A DNA stretch of 64,000 nt from Pyrinomonadaceae bacterium (GTDB lineage: Bacteria; Acidobacteriota; Blastocatellia; Pyrinomonadales; Pyrinomonadaceae), in contig DASUNM010000027.1 in the NCBI GenBank assembly GCA_036277115.1, positions 895,937 through 959,936 on the forward strand, given 5' to 3'. The notes under the pieces were generated by a model. The model was not told where the DNA came from. It made no database searches and saw only the letters and a list, made by a program, of their open reading frames with translations. The position numbers and the translations under genes are program-made. Of this stretch, positions 1-8,782 are shown piece by piece. Numbering within the stretch: position 1 is the first letter of the stretch; each line of letters begins with the position of its first letter.

Positions 1-1
1 C

Positions 2-478
2 GATCCGGTGGCCGGGTCGTACGCGATTGAAGAGCTGACCACGGAAATCGAAGGGCGTGTCGTTGATTATCTCGACAAGATTGACGCGCTCGGCGGGACG
101 CTGCACGCGATCGAATCGGGCTACATTCAGCGTGAGATTCAGAACTCCGCTTACGAGTATCAGCGCGCGGTCGAGACGCGCGACGCAATCGTCGTCGGCG
201 TGAATCGCTATCAAAGCGAAGCCGATAAGCCCATCAAAACTATGCGGATTGATCCGTCCATCGAACACGATCAGATCGAACGTCTGAAGGCTTTGCGGGA
301 CCGACGCGATGCGCCCGCCACCGAGAATGCGCTCGCGAGACTGGAAGAAGCGGCGCGCGGAACCGAAAACGTCCTACCCCGAATCCTTGAAGGCGTCGAG
401 TCATTTGCGACCGTCGGTGAAATCAGCCATCGCCTGCGTGGCGTCTGGGGCGAATATCGGGAAGCGGTGACGGTCTAA
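2..478 (+). CDS. methylmalonyl-CoA mutase large (catalytic) subunit, 3' part
   Basis: The open frame runs in from the left edge and begins with D-P-V-A-G-S-Y, the conserved DPxxGSY segment of the methylmalonyl-CoA mutase TIM-barrel domain, followed by LTTEIE and the usual C-terminal helices ending WGEYREA. Family role: B12-dependent isomerisation of (R)-methylmalonyl-CoA to succinyl-CoA in propionate and odd-chain or branched catabolism. The protein stops at the end of the catalytic domain and has no C-terminal cobalamin-binding domain. The B12 subunit is therefore presumably a separate gene outside the window, as in the split mutases and isobutyryl-CoA mutases. Those related mutases cannot be excluded from the C-terminus alone. 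Confidence 0.9.
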   Translation, partial: DPVAGSYAIEELTTEIEGRVVDYLDKIDALGGTLHAIESGYIQREIQNSAYEYQRAVETRDAIVVGVNRYQSEADKPIKTMRIDPSIEHDQIERLKALRDRRDAPATENALARLEEAARGTENVLPRILEGVESFATVGEISHRLRGVWGEYREAVTV

Positions 479-482
479 GAAG

Positions 483-1154
483 ATGGAATTTCTCCCCGTC
501 CTTGCGCCGATCGTTTTCGTTGGCGCCATCATCGCGCTCGGCGTTCTCCTCTACTTCTACAACCGAAAGAAAGAACGAGAGAGAACTGAGCAGTTTCGCG
601 CCGTCGCCGCACAGCTCGCCTGGAAATTCGCTGAAGAATCCCCGCTTACCATGATCCAGGGATTGGAACAGTTCGCGCTGTTCAACCAGGGGCACAGCAA
701 GCAAATCAAAAACTTCATGTACGGCGAAGCTAACGGCGTTAAGGCAGCCGTCTTTGATTACACGTTCGTCACCGGGTCAGGGAAGCACCGGCACATTCAC
801 AATCAAAGCGTTACATACCTTGAGCCTGCCAATCTGCGTGTCCCGTACTTCTCGCTGCGGCCGGAAGGGTTCTTCACGAAGATCATGCAGGCGTTCGGCT
901 ACCAGGACATCGACTTTGGCCAGCGGCCTGAATTTTCAAAACAATACCTGCTACGCGGCCAGGACGAGCCCGCGATTCGCCAGGCGTTCAACGACAGGTT
1001 GTTGTCATTTTTCGAGAGCTATGCCGGCACCTGCGTCGATGGCGGCAACAATCAGCTCTTCGTGTTTCGCGCCGGTTACCGCTTTCAGCCTCACGAGATT
1101 CAAGCTCAACTCGCCATTGCGCTGAACATTTTCAGCCTCCTGCCGCGTTACTGA
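483..1154 (+). CDS. unknown protein with N-terminal membrane anchor
   Basis: A 223-residue protein starting 4 bp after the mutase stop, so probably co-transcribed with it. Residues about 5-24 form a single hydrophobic helix (VLAPIVFVGAIIALGVLLYF) followed at once by basic NRKKERERTEQF, which suggests an N-out, C-in topology with a cytosolic body. The rest is a soluble alpha/beta domain rich in aromatics. I do not recognise the family. It has no visible catalytic motif. The link to the mutase is position only. Confidence 0.75.
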   Translation: MEFLPVLAPIVFVGAIIALGVLLYFYNRKKERERTEQFRAVAAQLAWKFAEESPLTMIQGLEQFALFNQGHSKQIKNFMYGEANGVKAAVFDYTFVTGSGKHRHIHNQSVTYLEPANLRVPYFSLRPEGFFTKIMQAFGYQDIDFGQRPEFSKQYLLRGQDEPAIRQAFNDRLLSFFESYAGTCVDGGNNQLFVFRAGYRFQPHEIQAQLAIALNIFSLLPRY

Positions 1155-1163
1155 CCGATTTTC

Positions 1164-1255
1164 GTCTGTGCCTCAGTGGATCTTTGTGCCTCTGTGGTGA
1201 GATCTCGCCGAAGACTTTCACCACGGAGGCACCGAGGACCACTGAGACACAGAGG
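1164..1255. repeat. inverted repeat, CTCTGTGG/CCACGGAG word family
   Basis: Left arm 1164-1200 contains iterated CTGTGCCTC / CTCTGTGGTGA words. Right arm 1218-1255 carries their reverse complements (TTCACCACGGAGGCACCGAG...CACAGAGG), with 17 bp between. The same family recurs at 11401-11502, and a half copy lies at 27750-27781. The hairpin sits between the unknown membrane protein and the TetR gene and codes for nothing I can see. Confidence 0.8.
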
Positions 1256-1296
1256 GTTGACCAGCCGCCGCTTGACTTCACCTTCTGACTGGTGGT

Positions 1297-1312
1297 AAGT
1301 AAGCACTCACTT
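1297..1312. promoter_or_regulatory. candidate TetR operator upstream of the efflux operon
   Basis: AAGTAAGCACTCACTT is a 16-bp imperfect palindrome with 6 of 8 symmetric pairs matching. It lies 75 bp before the TetR start and downstream of a TTGAC at 1272-1276 that could be a -35 element. Size, symmetry and place fit an autoregulatory TetR site. No good -10 is visible, so the exact promoter is unresolved. Confidence 0.5.
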
Positions 1313-1387
1313 GTCGCTTGAGGTAATCCCCTGAAATCAATCGCAACCAAAACCCCGACCTCTGACGCCGCTGCGAATGGGGGCCGG

Positions 1388-2029
1388 ATGACCGGCGTAA
1401 ACCGGAAGCTGCAAATTCTGCGCGAGGCGATGAGCCTGTTTTCGCAGCGCGGCTTTCAAGGCACAACCACGAAGGAAATCGCGTCTGCGGCAGGCGTCTC
1501 AGAGGCGATGCTCTTTAAACACTTCGCGACCAAGCAGGAGCTCTACAGCGCGATTCTCGATCACAAGGCCTGTCTGCACGACGAAATGGATCCCAGCCAG
1601 ATCGCCGCCGAAGCCGTCGCTCGAAAAGACGACCGCGCAGTCTTCGAGGGCCTCGCGTTGCATGCTTTGGAACAGCACGAATGCGATCCCGAGTTTCAAC
1701 GTCTGCTGCTGCATTCAGCGCTCGAAGAACACCAACTGGCGCAAATGTTCTGGGAAAAGTTTGTGCTGCGCGTTTACAAGTTTCTCGGGGGGTATATCCG
1801 CGAGCGTCAACGCGATGGGGCCTTTATTGAAATAGACCCAAGAGTCGTCGTGCGCGCTTTCATCGGCATGATCGTGCACCACTCGCTGGTCAACAACCTC
1901 TGGGATCGGCAACATCGCCTGCTGCACATCTCTAACCAGAAGGCCGCGCGGGAGTTCACCAACATTCTGCTTAACGGGATCGAAAAAGATTTGGGCCCCA
2001 GCCAAAAGAACAAGAGAAAAGAGAAATGA
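1388..2029 (+). CDS. TetR/AcrR-family transcriptional regulator
   Basis: The 213-residue protein has the TetR DNA-binding helices at about residues 9-57, including TTKEIASAAGVSEAMLFKHF and the YSAILD tail, followed by an all-helical ligand-binding region. It overlaps the next gene by four bases (ATGA) and is first in an operon with a membrane-fusion protein and an RND pump. It is therefore most likely the local repressor that senses a pump substrate. The palindrome at 1297-1312 is the obvious binding site. The start is ATG; a shorter start is not needed because the helix-turn-helix begins almost immediately. Confidence 0.92.
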   Translation: MTGVNRKLQILREAMSLFSQRGFQGTTTKEIASAAGVSEAMLFKHFATKQELYSAILDHKACLHDEMDPSQIAAEAVARKDDRAVFEGLALHALEQHECDPEFQRLLLHSALEEHQLAQMFWEKFVLRVYKFLGGYIRERQRDGAFIEIDPRVVVRAFIGMIVHHSLVNNLWDRQHRLLHISNQKAAREFTNILLNGIEKDLGPSQKNKRKEK

Positions 2030-3276
2030 GTTTTCGGAAATCTCTCAGCTTCATCGGAATCGTTTTGCTAGTCGCCGCGGGGGCGATTAGCACCGCGTGC
2101 AATCGTTCTAAGGGAGCGCCAAACACAAACGCGGCCGCGACTGGGCCGGTGATAATCGAAGTTTCGACATCGGCGGCCGTGCTGCGCCAGTTGCCGCGCT
2201 TTTTTGAAGCAACCGGCAGTCTTGCGGCGAACGAGGAAAGCGACGTGATGCCTTCGACGACCGGTAAAGTCGTCGCGCTGGGTGTGGACATGGGCAGCTA
2301 TGTCCGGCGCGGGCAGATGGTGGTTCGGCTGGACTCAAACGACCTGCGGCTTCGGCTTGAGCAGGCGCAGGCGCAACTCGATCAGGCGAAGGCCACGCAG
2401 CGGCAGAACGAAGCGAAGATTGGTTTGCGGCCGGGACAGAAGTTCACTCCCGAGAATGTGCCGGAAGTCGCCTCGGCGCGCGCAGCGCTGAATCTCGCCG
2501 AGAAGAACCTCCAACGTTACGAAAAGTTGATTGAGTCAGGCGATGTTTCGCGCGCCCAGTACGATCAGCAGCGTTCGCAACGCGATCAATTGCGTGAACA
2601 GTACCAGGTCGCAATCCATCAGGCGCAGCAGAACTACGCGGCAGTAGCCAACGCGAAAGCCGCGGTTGATGCTGCGCAATCCCAGGTCGGCCTCGCCAAG
2701 CGAAGTTTGGATTACGCGATTGTGATCTCGCCGATCTCCGGTGTTGTTTCGGAACGCACCGTGAATCTCGGTGAATACGTTTCGCCCTCGCAGAAGGTCG
2801 CGACGGTCGTCAACATGAATCCCGTGCGCGTGCGCATCGACATTCCCGAGCAGGCGATACCTCGTGTGCGTGTCGGCGAAAGCGTTTCGGTGCGCGTCTC
2901 GGCGTATCCCGATCGAAACTTTGCGGGACACATCGCGCGCGTTTCTCCGAACGTCAGTGCGACCTCGCGCACCCTGACCGTCGAGGCTGAAGTCCAAAAT
3001 CCCAGCGGCGAATTGAAGCCCGGACAATTTGCGACCGTGCGCATTCTTCAGCCGCAAAGCGAACCGGCCGTGCTCGTGCCGCAGCGTGCTTTGCGCCAGG
3101 TTTCAGGCGCGACTTACCTGTTCGTGATCAAGAACGGACGCGCCGAACAACGTCTGGTACAAACCGGACAGGTCGAAGGTGATCTGGTTGAGATTAATAG
3201 CGGTGTTGCCGCGGACGAGATCGTGGCGACGACTAATGTCGAGCAGTTGAGTGATGGCGCGAGCGTGAAGCAATGA
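2026..3276 (+). CDS. RND efflux periplasmic adaptor (membrane fusion protein)
   Basis: A 416-residue HlyD/AcrA-type adaptor. The N-terminus is a lipoprotein-like signal ending in C25 (AISTAC-NRS), followed by a linker and the biotinyl-lipoyl half motif (GKVVALGVDMGSYVRRGQMV). A long helical hairpin rich in Gln/Ala spans about residues 110-230. The second lipoyl half (SPISGVVSERTVNLGEYVSP) and the beta-barrel and membrane-proximal domains follow. It bridges the inner-membrane pump to the outer-membrane channel. It is translationally coupled to the TetR gene, and its partner pump lies 112 bp downstream across a repeat array. Confidence 0.93.
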   Translation: MSFRKSLSFIGIVLLVAAGAISTACNRSKGAPNTNAAATGPVIIEVSTSAAVLRQLPRFFEATGSLAANEESDVMPSTTGKVVALGVDMGSYVRRGQMVVRLDSNDLRLRLEQAQAQLDQAKATQRQNEAKIGLRPGQKFTPENVPEVASARAALNLAEKNLQRYEKLIESGDVSRAQYDQQRSQRDQLREQYQVAIHQAQQNYAAVANAKAAVDAAQSQVGLAKRSLDYAIVISPISGVVSERTVNLGEYVSPSQKVATVVNMNPVRVRIDIPEQAIPRVRVGESVSVRVSAYPDRNFAGHIARVSPNVSATSRTLTVEAEVQNPSGELKPGQFATVRILQPQSEPAVLVPQRALRQVSGATYLFVIKNGRAEQRLVQTGQVEGDLVEINSGVAADEIVATTNVEQLSDGASVKQ

Positions 3277-3278
3277 CC

Positions 3279-3379
3279 AGTTTCGAGTTTCGAGTTGAGC
3301 CCTCGGCCTCGAACTCGGCTCGAGACAATGAGACCAGTGTTGAAGCGAACTCGAAACTCGAAACTCGAAACTCGAAACT
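3279..3379. repeat. iterated-word inverted repeat, word AGTTTCG
   Basis: Left arm 3279-3299 has the word AGTTTCG iterated about 2.5 times. Right arm 3347-3379 has the inverse word (AACTCGA / CGAAACT) iterated at least four times. Between them lie 47 bp of less regular CTCGA-rich DNA. The transcript would fold into a long hairpin inside the efflux operon, between the adaptor and the pump, and ends 9 bp before the pump start codon. Confidence 0.85.
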
Positions 3380-3388
3380 TTCTTAGCG

Positions 3389-6300
3389 ATGCAAAAGTTA
3401 GCTGAAATCTGTGTTCGCCGTCCGGTGTTCGCGACGATGCTCATCCTGAGCCTCACGGTCGTGGGCGCGTTTTCTTACAAGTCGCTGGGCGTCGATCTGT
3501 TTCCGAAGATCGATCTTCCGACGATCACCGTCAGTGTGATTAATCCCGGCGCCTCGCCGCAGGAAATTGAAACCGAAATCACGGACAAGGTCGAAGGCGC
3601 CGTCAACACGATCAGCGGTATCGATGAGCTGCGCTCGACTTCAGTCGAAGGCGTCTCGCAGGTCTTCATCAGCTTTGTGCTCGAGAAGAACGCGGACGTG
3701 GCGGCGCAGGAAGTGCGCAACAAGATTGAGCTGATTCAAAACGATCTGCCGGAAACGGCTGAGACTCCGATCGTCCAGAAACTCGACACCGACGCGACCC
3801 CCGTGTTGCGCATCGCTCTGTCGGCGCCGCGCTCTTTGCGTGAAGTCACTGACATTGCCGACAAGCAAATCAAACGTCAGATCGAGCCGATCAGCGGCGT
3901 CGGCAACGTTCAGATCGTCGGCGGCCGGCAACGCGAGATTCAGGTTTGGCTCGATACCGACAAGATGCGCGCGTACAACGTTTCGGCGGCGGATGTCGCC
4001 AACGCGGTGCGCATGCAGAACATGGAACTGCCCGGCGGCCGCGTGGAAGAAGGCAAGCGCGAGATGACCGTGCGGACTATGGGGCGCGTAACCGACGCCG
4101 CGGAATTAAACAATATCGTCATCGGGAGCCGCGGCCCGTACGCGGTGAAGCTCAGCGACATTGGCTATGTCGAAGACGGCGCCGAAGAGCAGCGCACCGA
4201 AGCTCGCCTGAATGGCCAGCCGGCGGTGACGCTGGTTATCTCGAAACAATCTGGTCAGAACACGGTTGCGGTCGCGGATGCAGTCAAAGAACGGCTGGAA
4301 GAGCTGAAGAAGACCTTGCCGTCCGACGCGAAGGTACAACTCGTCGGTGACCAGACGATCTTCATTAAAGCGTCGCTGGACGCGATTCAGTTGCACTTGA
4401 TCGAAGGCAGCATTCTCGCGGCCATCGTTGTTTTCGTTTTTCTCTGGAGCTTCCGCTCGACCTTAATTGCGGCGATTGCGATTCCGACGTCGATCATCGC
4501 GACGTTTGGATTGATGGCTGCGATGGGGTTCACCATGAACCAAATCACGATGCTGGCGCTGACGCTGATGGTCGGCATTGTGATCGACGACGCGGTCGTG
4601 GTCCTCGAAAACATCTTTCGCTATGTGGAAGAGAAAGGCGCGCCGCCGTTCCAAGCGGCCATCGAAGGGACGAAAGAAATTGGTCTCGCCGTTACGGCCA
4701 CGACGCTTTCGCTGCTCGCTGTATTTTTGCCGGTCGGCTTCATGGCGGGCATGGTCGGACGCTTCATGTCGTCCTTCGGCTTCACGGCTTCGTTTGCGAT
4801 CGCCGTGTCGCTTTTGGTCTCGTTTACGCTCACGCCGATGCTGGCGGCCCGCATGATCAAGCGGAAGCAGCGTGTCAGTACGCCGACGAATCGGGAGAGC
4901 GAACGGGTTCATGTCGGTACCGAGAGCGGCAGCGACCGGGTCGGCGATTTACCCGAAAACACGAAACGCGACTATTCACTCGCGGAATTCAAAGAGAAGT
5001 ACGGTCAGGCGCATTCGAAAGAGGGGCGCTTCTACCGGCCGATCGATCGCGCCTACACAAGAATGCTCGAATGGTCGATGGCGCATCGCTGGGCGATTGT
5101 CGGACTCTCCGTCTTCGTAATCATCAGCACGATCCCGCTGTTCATGTTCGTCGGTAAGAACTTCCTGCCGGTTGACGATCAGTCGCAATTCGAAGTTAAC
5201 GTGCGCGTGTCGGAAGGCTCGACGCTATCGTCCACGTCTGGCCTGGCGGAACGCATGGCTGCCGATCTTCGCAAGCTGCCGGGCGTGACCGACACCCTGG
5301 TAACCATCGGTAGCGGCCAACAGCAAATCGTGAACATCGCGAACATCTACGTAAAACTGACGCCGATCGAAGAGCGCAGCGTCACCCAGAACGATCTGAT
5401 GGCGCGCGCGCGCGATGAAATCGTCGCGAAGTATGCGAAGGAGTTTCCCGATCAATTGCGCACCAGCATCAATTCGGTGGCAGCGATCTCCGGCGGCGGA
5501 TTCCGCAATGCCGACATTCAGTACGTCATCGGCGGTCCGGATTTAGACAAGCTGACAAAATATTCCGAAGGCATGCTGGCCAAGCTGAAGACAGTGCCTG
5601 ATGTGGTCGATGCCGATTCGAGCTTGATTGCCGGCAAGCCGGAGCTGCGCGTCGTGATCGATCGCGCGCGCGCCGGTGATCTCGGCGTGCGCATCGGCGA
5701 TATTGCCCAGTCGCTGAATACGCTGGTCGCCGGCCAGAAGGTTTCGACATTCAATGCGGGCGTTGATCAGTACGATATTCGGGTGCGTGCGATGGGACAG
5801 TATCGCGCGAATGCCGAAGGCTTGCAGCGGATGATCGTCGCTTCGCAAAAGCTCGGTTGGGTCAGTCTCGATAATCTCGTGCGTGTCGAGGAAGGCACGG
5901 GTCCATCGTCAATCGAACGTTACAACCGGCAGCGGCAGGTGATGCTCACCGCCAATACGAAACCGGGCGGCTCGCAGACAGCAGTCATTGCAAAGCTCGA
6001 ACAGTTTGCCGAGGAAGAAAGGATGGAGAGCACGTATCAAACGTCGCTGGCGGGGCGCTCGAAAGAACTGACCCGCACGGGCTACTACTTCCTTTTGGCT
6101 ATCGTGCTTTCGTTCATCTTCATGTACATGGTTTTGGCTGCGCAGTTCGAATCGTTTATTCACCCCATCACGATCCTTTTGACGCTGCCGCTCGCAATTC
6201 CATTCGGCATTCTCTCACTGTTGGTAACGGGGCAAACCGTAAACATCTTTTCCGGTTTAGGACTGCTGCTGCTTTTTGGTGTGGTGAAAAAGAACGCGAT

Positions 6301-8425
6301 CTTACAGATTGATCACACAAATGGTTTGCGACGCCAGGGCATGGAGCGTCACGAAGCGATCATCCAGGCGAATCGCGATCGCTTGCGTCCAATTCTGATG
6401 ACCACGATTGCGTTGGTCGCAGGCATGTTGCCGCTGACGATCTCCAGCGGCCCCGGCTCAGGCACAAACAGATCGATTGGCGTGCTGGTAGTCGGCGGTC
6501 AGTCCCTGTGTTTGTTGCTCACGCTGCTCGCCGTGCCGGTGTTTTACTCACTGTTCGACGATCTCGCGCGCAGTCGCGTCTGGGGGCGGATCGGTGCAGG
6601 CGTAGGCGGGGTGTTCGGCCGCGTGCGCAAACGTGCTGCGACCGCGGCAGCTTCTTTGGTAGGTCCAATGTTTAAGACACTCATTATCACATCTGCTCTC
6701 ATGCTCCTGGCCGCGCCTCAGGGACTTGCCCAGGAACCCGTTGCATCGCCCGCGCCTTCGCCGAAGATCTCGGCGCAACAAACACTGAAGCTGCCCATCA
6801 TTGCCATCGACTATCGCGCTGATGCGACGAAGCCGCTGCCGGCGCTCACCCGCATAGGTGTGGACGTCGATCAGCAGAAGCCGATCACGCTGCGTGAAGC
6901 AATCGTCATGGCGCTCAGCAATAACAAAGACATCGAGCTTGCGCGCGACAACGTGCAACTCGCGGAAGCTGACTTGCTGACAGTACGGGGCGCCTACGAT
7001 CCAAGGTTCACGGCGCAGAGTTACTACGAAAGCATCAAGACTCCGGCCGTAAGTTTTTTAAGCGGCACCAGTGAGACCGTCGAAAGTTCTGCGTTTGCGA
7101 ACACCGCGCGCTTCGAAGGCCTGGCCTCGAAATTCGGTGGTAACTATCGCGTCGATTTTGCGGCGATTCGCCAAACGACAAATAACCAGTTCACCGTGCT
7201 TAACCCAAGTTATCCGACCGCGCTGACGTTTAGTTTCACGCAGCCGCTGTTGCGGGGCCGCAGCTTTGATTTGCCGCGCCGAAATATCGCAGTTGCGAAG
7301 AAAAACCTTTCGCTCACCGACGCGCAGTTTCGCCAGCGTTCTATCGAAGTGATCACGCTGGTGCAGCGCTCGTACTGGGACCTGGTATTCACTTTGCGGA
7401 ACCTGCAAATCCAGCGCGAATCTTTGAACGACGCGCGCACGCAGTTGGATCACAACCGGCGCATGGTCGGTGAAGGGACCCTCGCGCCGATCGATATCAT
7501 CGCCACGCAGACGCAGGTCGCCAATCTTGAGCAAGCGGAATTCTCGGCGCTGGAAGACGTCAATCGCGCCGAGAACAATCTGAAGAATCTAATTGCCGAG
7601 AACCAGTCGGCGCCGATTTGGAATGCTTCGCTCGTGCCGACTGACGACGTTGACCTCACCGTGCCGCGTGTCGTGCTGACTGATGCGCTGAAAGCTGCGA
7701 TTGAGAACCGGCCTGAGCTGAGACAGTCAGACCTTGCGAGAGAGATTAATCAACTTGATCAAAAGCTGCATCGCGATTTGACGAAGCCGCAGATCGATTT
7801 CGTCAGCAGCTACGGAATGGTTGGCAATGCGGGCGCACTGACCTCGGCCTCGAATCCGTTCACTTCAAGCAACGACGCGTTGCGTGCGCGGGTGAATGAG
7901 CTCTCCACGATTAACGGTTTGCAGCCTTTGCCGCCACCGCCGACGGCGACTATCCCGCCTGATTTGATTGGAGGCTATCCACGCTCGATCGGCAATCTCG
8001 GGACAAACGACTTCAACAACTTCCGCGTGGGCGTGACGTTCAGCTTTCCTCTGCGCAACCGCACGGCGGAAGGCCAACTCGCGCACTCAATGATCGAAGG
8101 CAAGCGCATCGCGACGCAACGCCAGCAGCTCGAGCAACTGATTCAAGTAGAAGTTCGCAACGCCTTGCAGTCCGTCACCACGGCGGAAGCTCGGCTGCGT
8201 TCCGCCGCGGTCGCGCGTGAGAACGCCGAACAGCAATACGCCAGCGAGAAGCGCAAGCTCGACGTTGGTCAATCAACCGTCTTCCTCGTGCTCGAACGGC
8301 AAACCGCTCTGACGATTGCTCGCGGCAACGAACTGCGGGCGCAGACTGACTTGAACAAAGCCATCGCTGAGCTCCAGCGTGCTACCGGGAATTCATTGAC
8401 GGCGAACAATGTGAATTTGAAGTAG
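3389..8425 (+). CDS. RND efflux pump fused to a TolC-like outer-membrane channel
   Basis: A single frame of 1678 residues. Residues 1 to about 1075 are a complete HAE1-type RND permease: TM1 at RRPVFATMLILSLTVVGAF, the proton-relay Asp pair in GIVIDDAVVVLENIFR, and the last helices ending VPVFYSLFDDL. After a short basic stretch, an internal Met (residue 1094, ATG at 6668) opens a textbook signal peptide, FKTLIITSALMLLAAPQGLAQ. It is followed by a full outer-membrane efflux protein with two OEP-type helical repeats (LREAIVMALSNN; VEVRNALQSV). No stop lies between them. Either the proteins are made as a polyprotein, or the TolC half is also started at 6668, where an AGG lies 4 nt upstream. It completes the tripartite pump with the adaptor upstream. 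Confidence 0.9.
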   Translation: MQKLAEICVRRPVFATMLILSLTVVGAFSYKSLGVDLFPKIDLPTITVSVINPGASPQEIETEITDKVEGAVNTISGIDELRSTSVEGVSQVFISFVLEKNADVAAQEVRNKIELIQNDLPETAETPIVQKLDTDATPVLRIALSAPRSLREVTDIADKQIKRQIEPISGVGNVQIVGGRQREIQVWLDTDKMRAYNVSAADVANAVRMQNMELPGGRVEEGKREMTVRTMGRVTDAAELNNIVIGSRGPYAVKLSDIGYVEDGAEEQRTEARLNGQPAVTLVISKQSGQNTVAVADAVKERLEELKKTLPSDAKVQLVGDQTIFIKASLDAIQLHLIEGSILAAIVVFVFLWSFRSTLIAAIAIPTSIIATFGLMAAMGFTMNQITMLALTLMVGIVIDDAVVVLENIFRYVEEKGAPPFQAAIEGTKEIGLAVTATTLSLLAVFLPVGFMAGMVGRFMSSFGFTASFAIAVSLLVSFTLTPMLAARMIKRKQRVSTPTNRESERVHVGTESGSDRVGDLPENTKRDYSLAEFKEKYGQAHSKEGRFYRPIDRAYTRMLEWSMAHRWAIVGLSVFVIISTIPLFMFVGKNFLPVDDQSQFEVNVRVSEGSTLSSTSGLAERMAADLRKLPGVTDTLVTIGSGQQQIVNIANIYVKLTPIEERSVTQNDLMARARDEIVAKYAKEFPDQLRTSINSVAAISGGGFRNADIQYVIGGPDLDKLTKYSEGMLAKLKTVPDVVDADSSLIAGKPELRVVIDRARAGDLGVRIGDIAQSLNTLVAGQKVSTFNAGVDQYDIRVRAMGQYRANAEGLQRMIVASQKLGWVSLDNLVRVEEGTGPSSIERYNRQRQVMLTANTKPGGSQTAVIAKLEQFAEEERMESTYQTSLAGRSKELTRTGYYFLLAIVLSFIFMYMVLAAQFESFIHPITILLTLPLAIPFGILSLLVTGQTVNIFSGLGLLLLFGVVKKNAILQIDHTNGLRRQGMERHEAIIQANRDRLRPILMTTIALVAGMLPLTISSGPGSGTNRSIGVLVVGGQSLCLLLTLLAVPVFYSLFDDLARSRVWGRIGAGVGGVFGRVRKRAATAAASLVGPMFKTLIITSALMLLAAPQGLAQEPVASPAPSPKISAQQTLKLPIIAIDYRADATKPLPALTRIGVDVDQQKPITLREAIVMALSNNKDIELARDNVQLAEADLLTVRGAYDPRFTAQSYYESIKTPAVSFLSGTSETVESSAFANTARFEGLASKFGGNYRVDFAAIRQTTNNQFTVLNPSYPTALTFSFTQPLLRGRSFDLPRRNIAVAKKNLSLTDAQFRQRSIEVITLVQRSYWDLVFTLRNLQIQRESLNDARTQLDHNRRMVGEGTLAPIDIIATQTQVANLEQAEFSALEDVNRAENNLKNLIAENQSAPIWNASLVPTDDVDLTVPRVVLTDALKAAIENRPELRQSDLAREINQLDQKLHRDLTKPQIDFVSSYGMVGNAGALTSASNPFTSSNDALRARVNELSTINGLQPLPPPPTATIPPDLIGGYPRSIGNLGTNDFNNFRVGVTFSFPLRNRTAEGQLAHSMIEGKRIATQRQQLEQLIQVEVRNALQSVTTAEARLRSAAVARENAEQQYASEKRKLDVGQSTVFLVLERQTALTIARGNELRAQTDLNKAIAELQRATGNSLTANNVNLK

Positions 8426-8445
8426 CAGAATCTTACTCCCCTTAG

Positions 8446-8469
8446 CCCCTCCCCGCGCGCGGGGAGGGG
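8446..8469. repeat. perfect 24-bp GC palindrome after the efflux operon
   Basis: CCCCTCCCC-GCGCGC-GGGGAGGGG reads the same on both strands and lies 20 bp past the pump stop. The hairpin is strong but has no T-run after it, so it is at best a weak or factor-assisted terminator. The surrounding gene-free stretch 8426-8782 otherwise holds only a short word array (8674-8710) and no recognisable gene or promoter. Confidence 0.6.
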
Positions 8470-8673
8470 AAGCCGCCAACCTATTTCAAACTCGCGCGTC
8501 ATACAACCCCGCCAGGCACGCGACTAATAGCTGATCACCTCGGGATTCCTGAGAAATTAGCCCGCAGCGTCTCGACCGATTGCCTAAAAACACGGTTCTG
8601 ACCGCGTTATTTATCGCGCTTTCTGATGCCTCAGAAGGTGAAAGGATTTATGCGAGGAGCCGACCGCACCACG

Positions 8674-8710
8674 GTTCAAAGTCTTACGTCTAAAGTCCCA
8701 CGTCCCAAAC
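8674..8710. repeat. short iterated-word array (AAAGTC / ACGTC words)
   Basis: Four imperfect repeats of the type TCAAAGTCTTACGTCTAAAG-TCCCACGTCCC lie in the gap between the efflux operon and the convergent EEP gene. They resemble one arm of the larger array at 13088-13208. No inverted partner is close by. Confidence 0.5.
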
Positions 8711-8782
8711 TGTCGGGCTGGATCCCGCCTCGGGAAGCGGCGGTGGCATCAAGAGAAACGCCGCCACGTTGTGTACCTCCGC

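Noticed and set aside
8446..8469. GC palindrome as a full intrinsic terminator
   Set aside because: No T-run on either side; kept only as a repeat.
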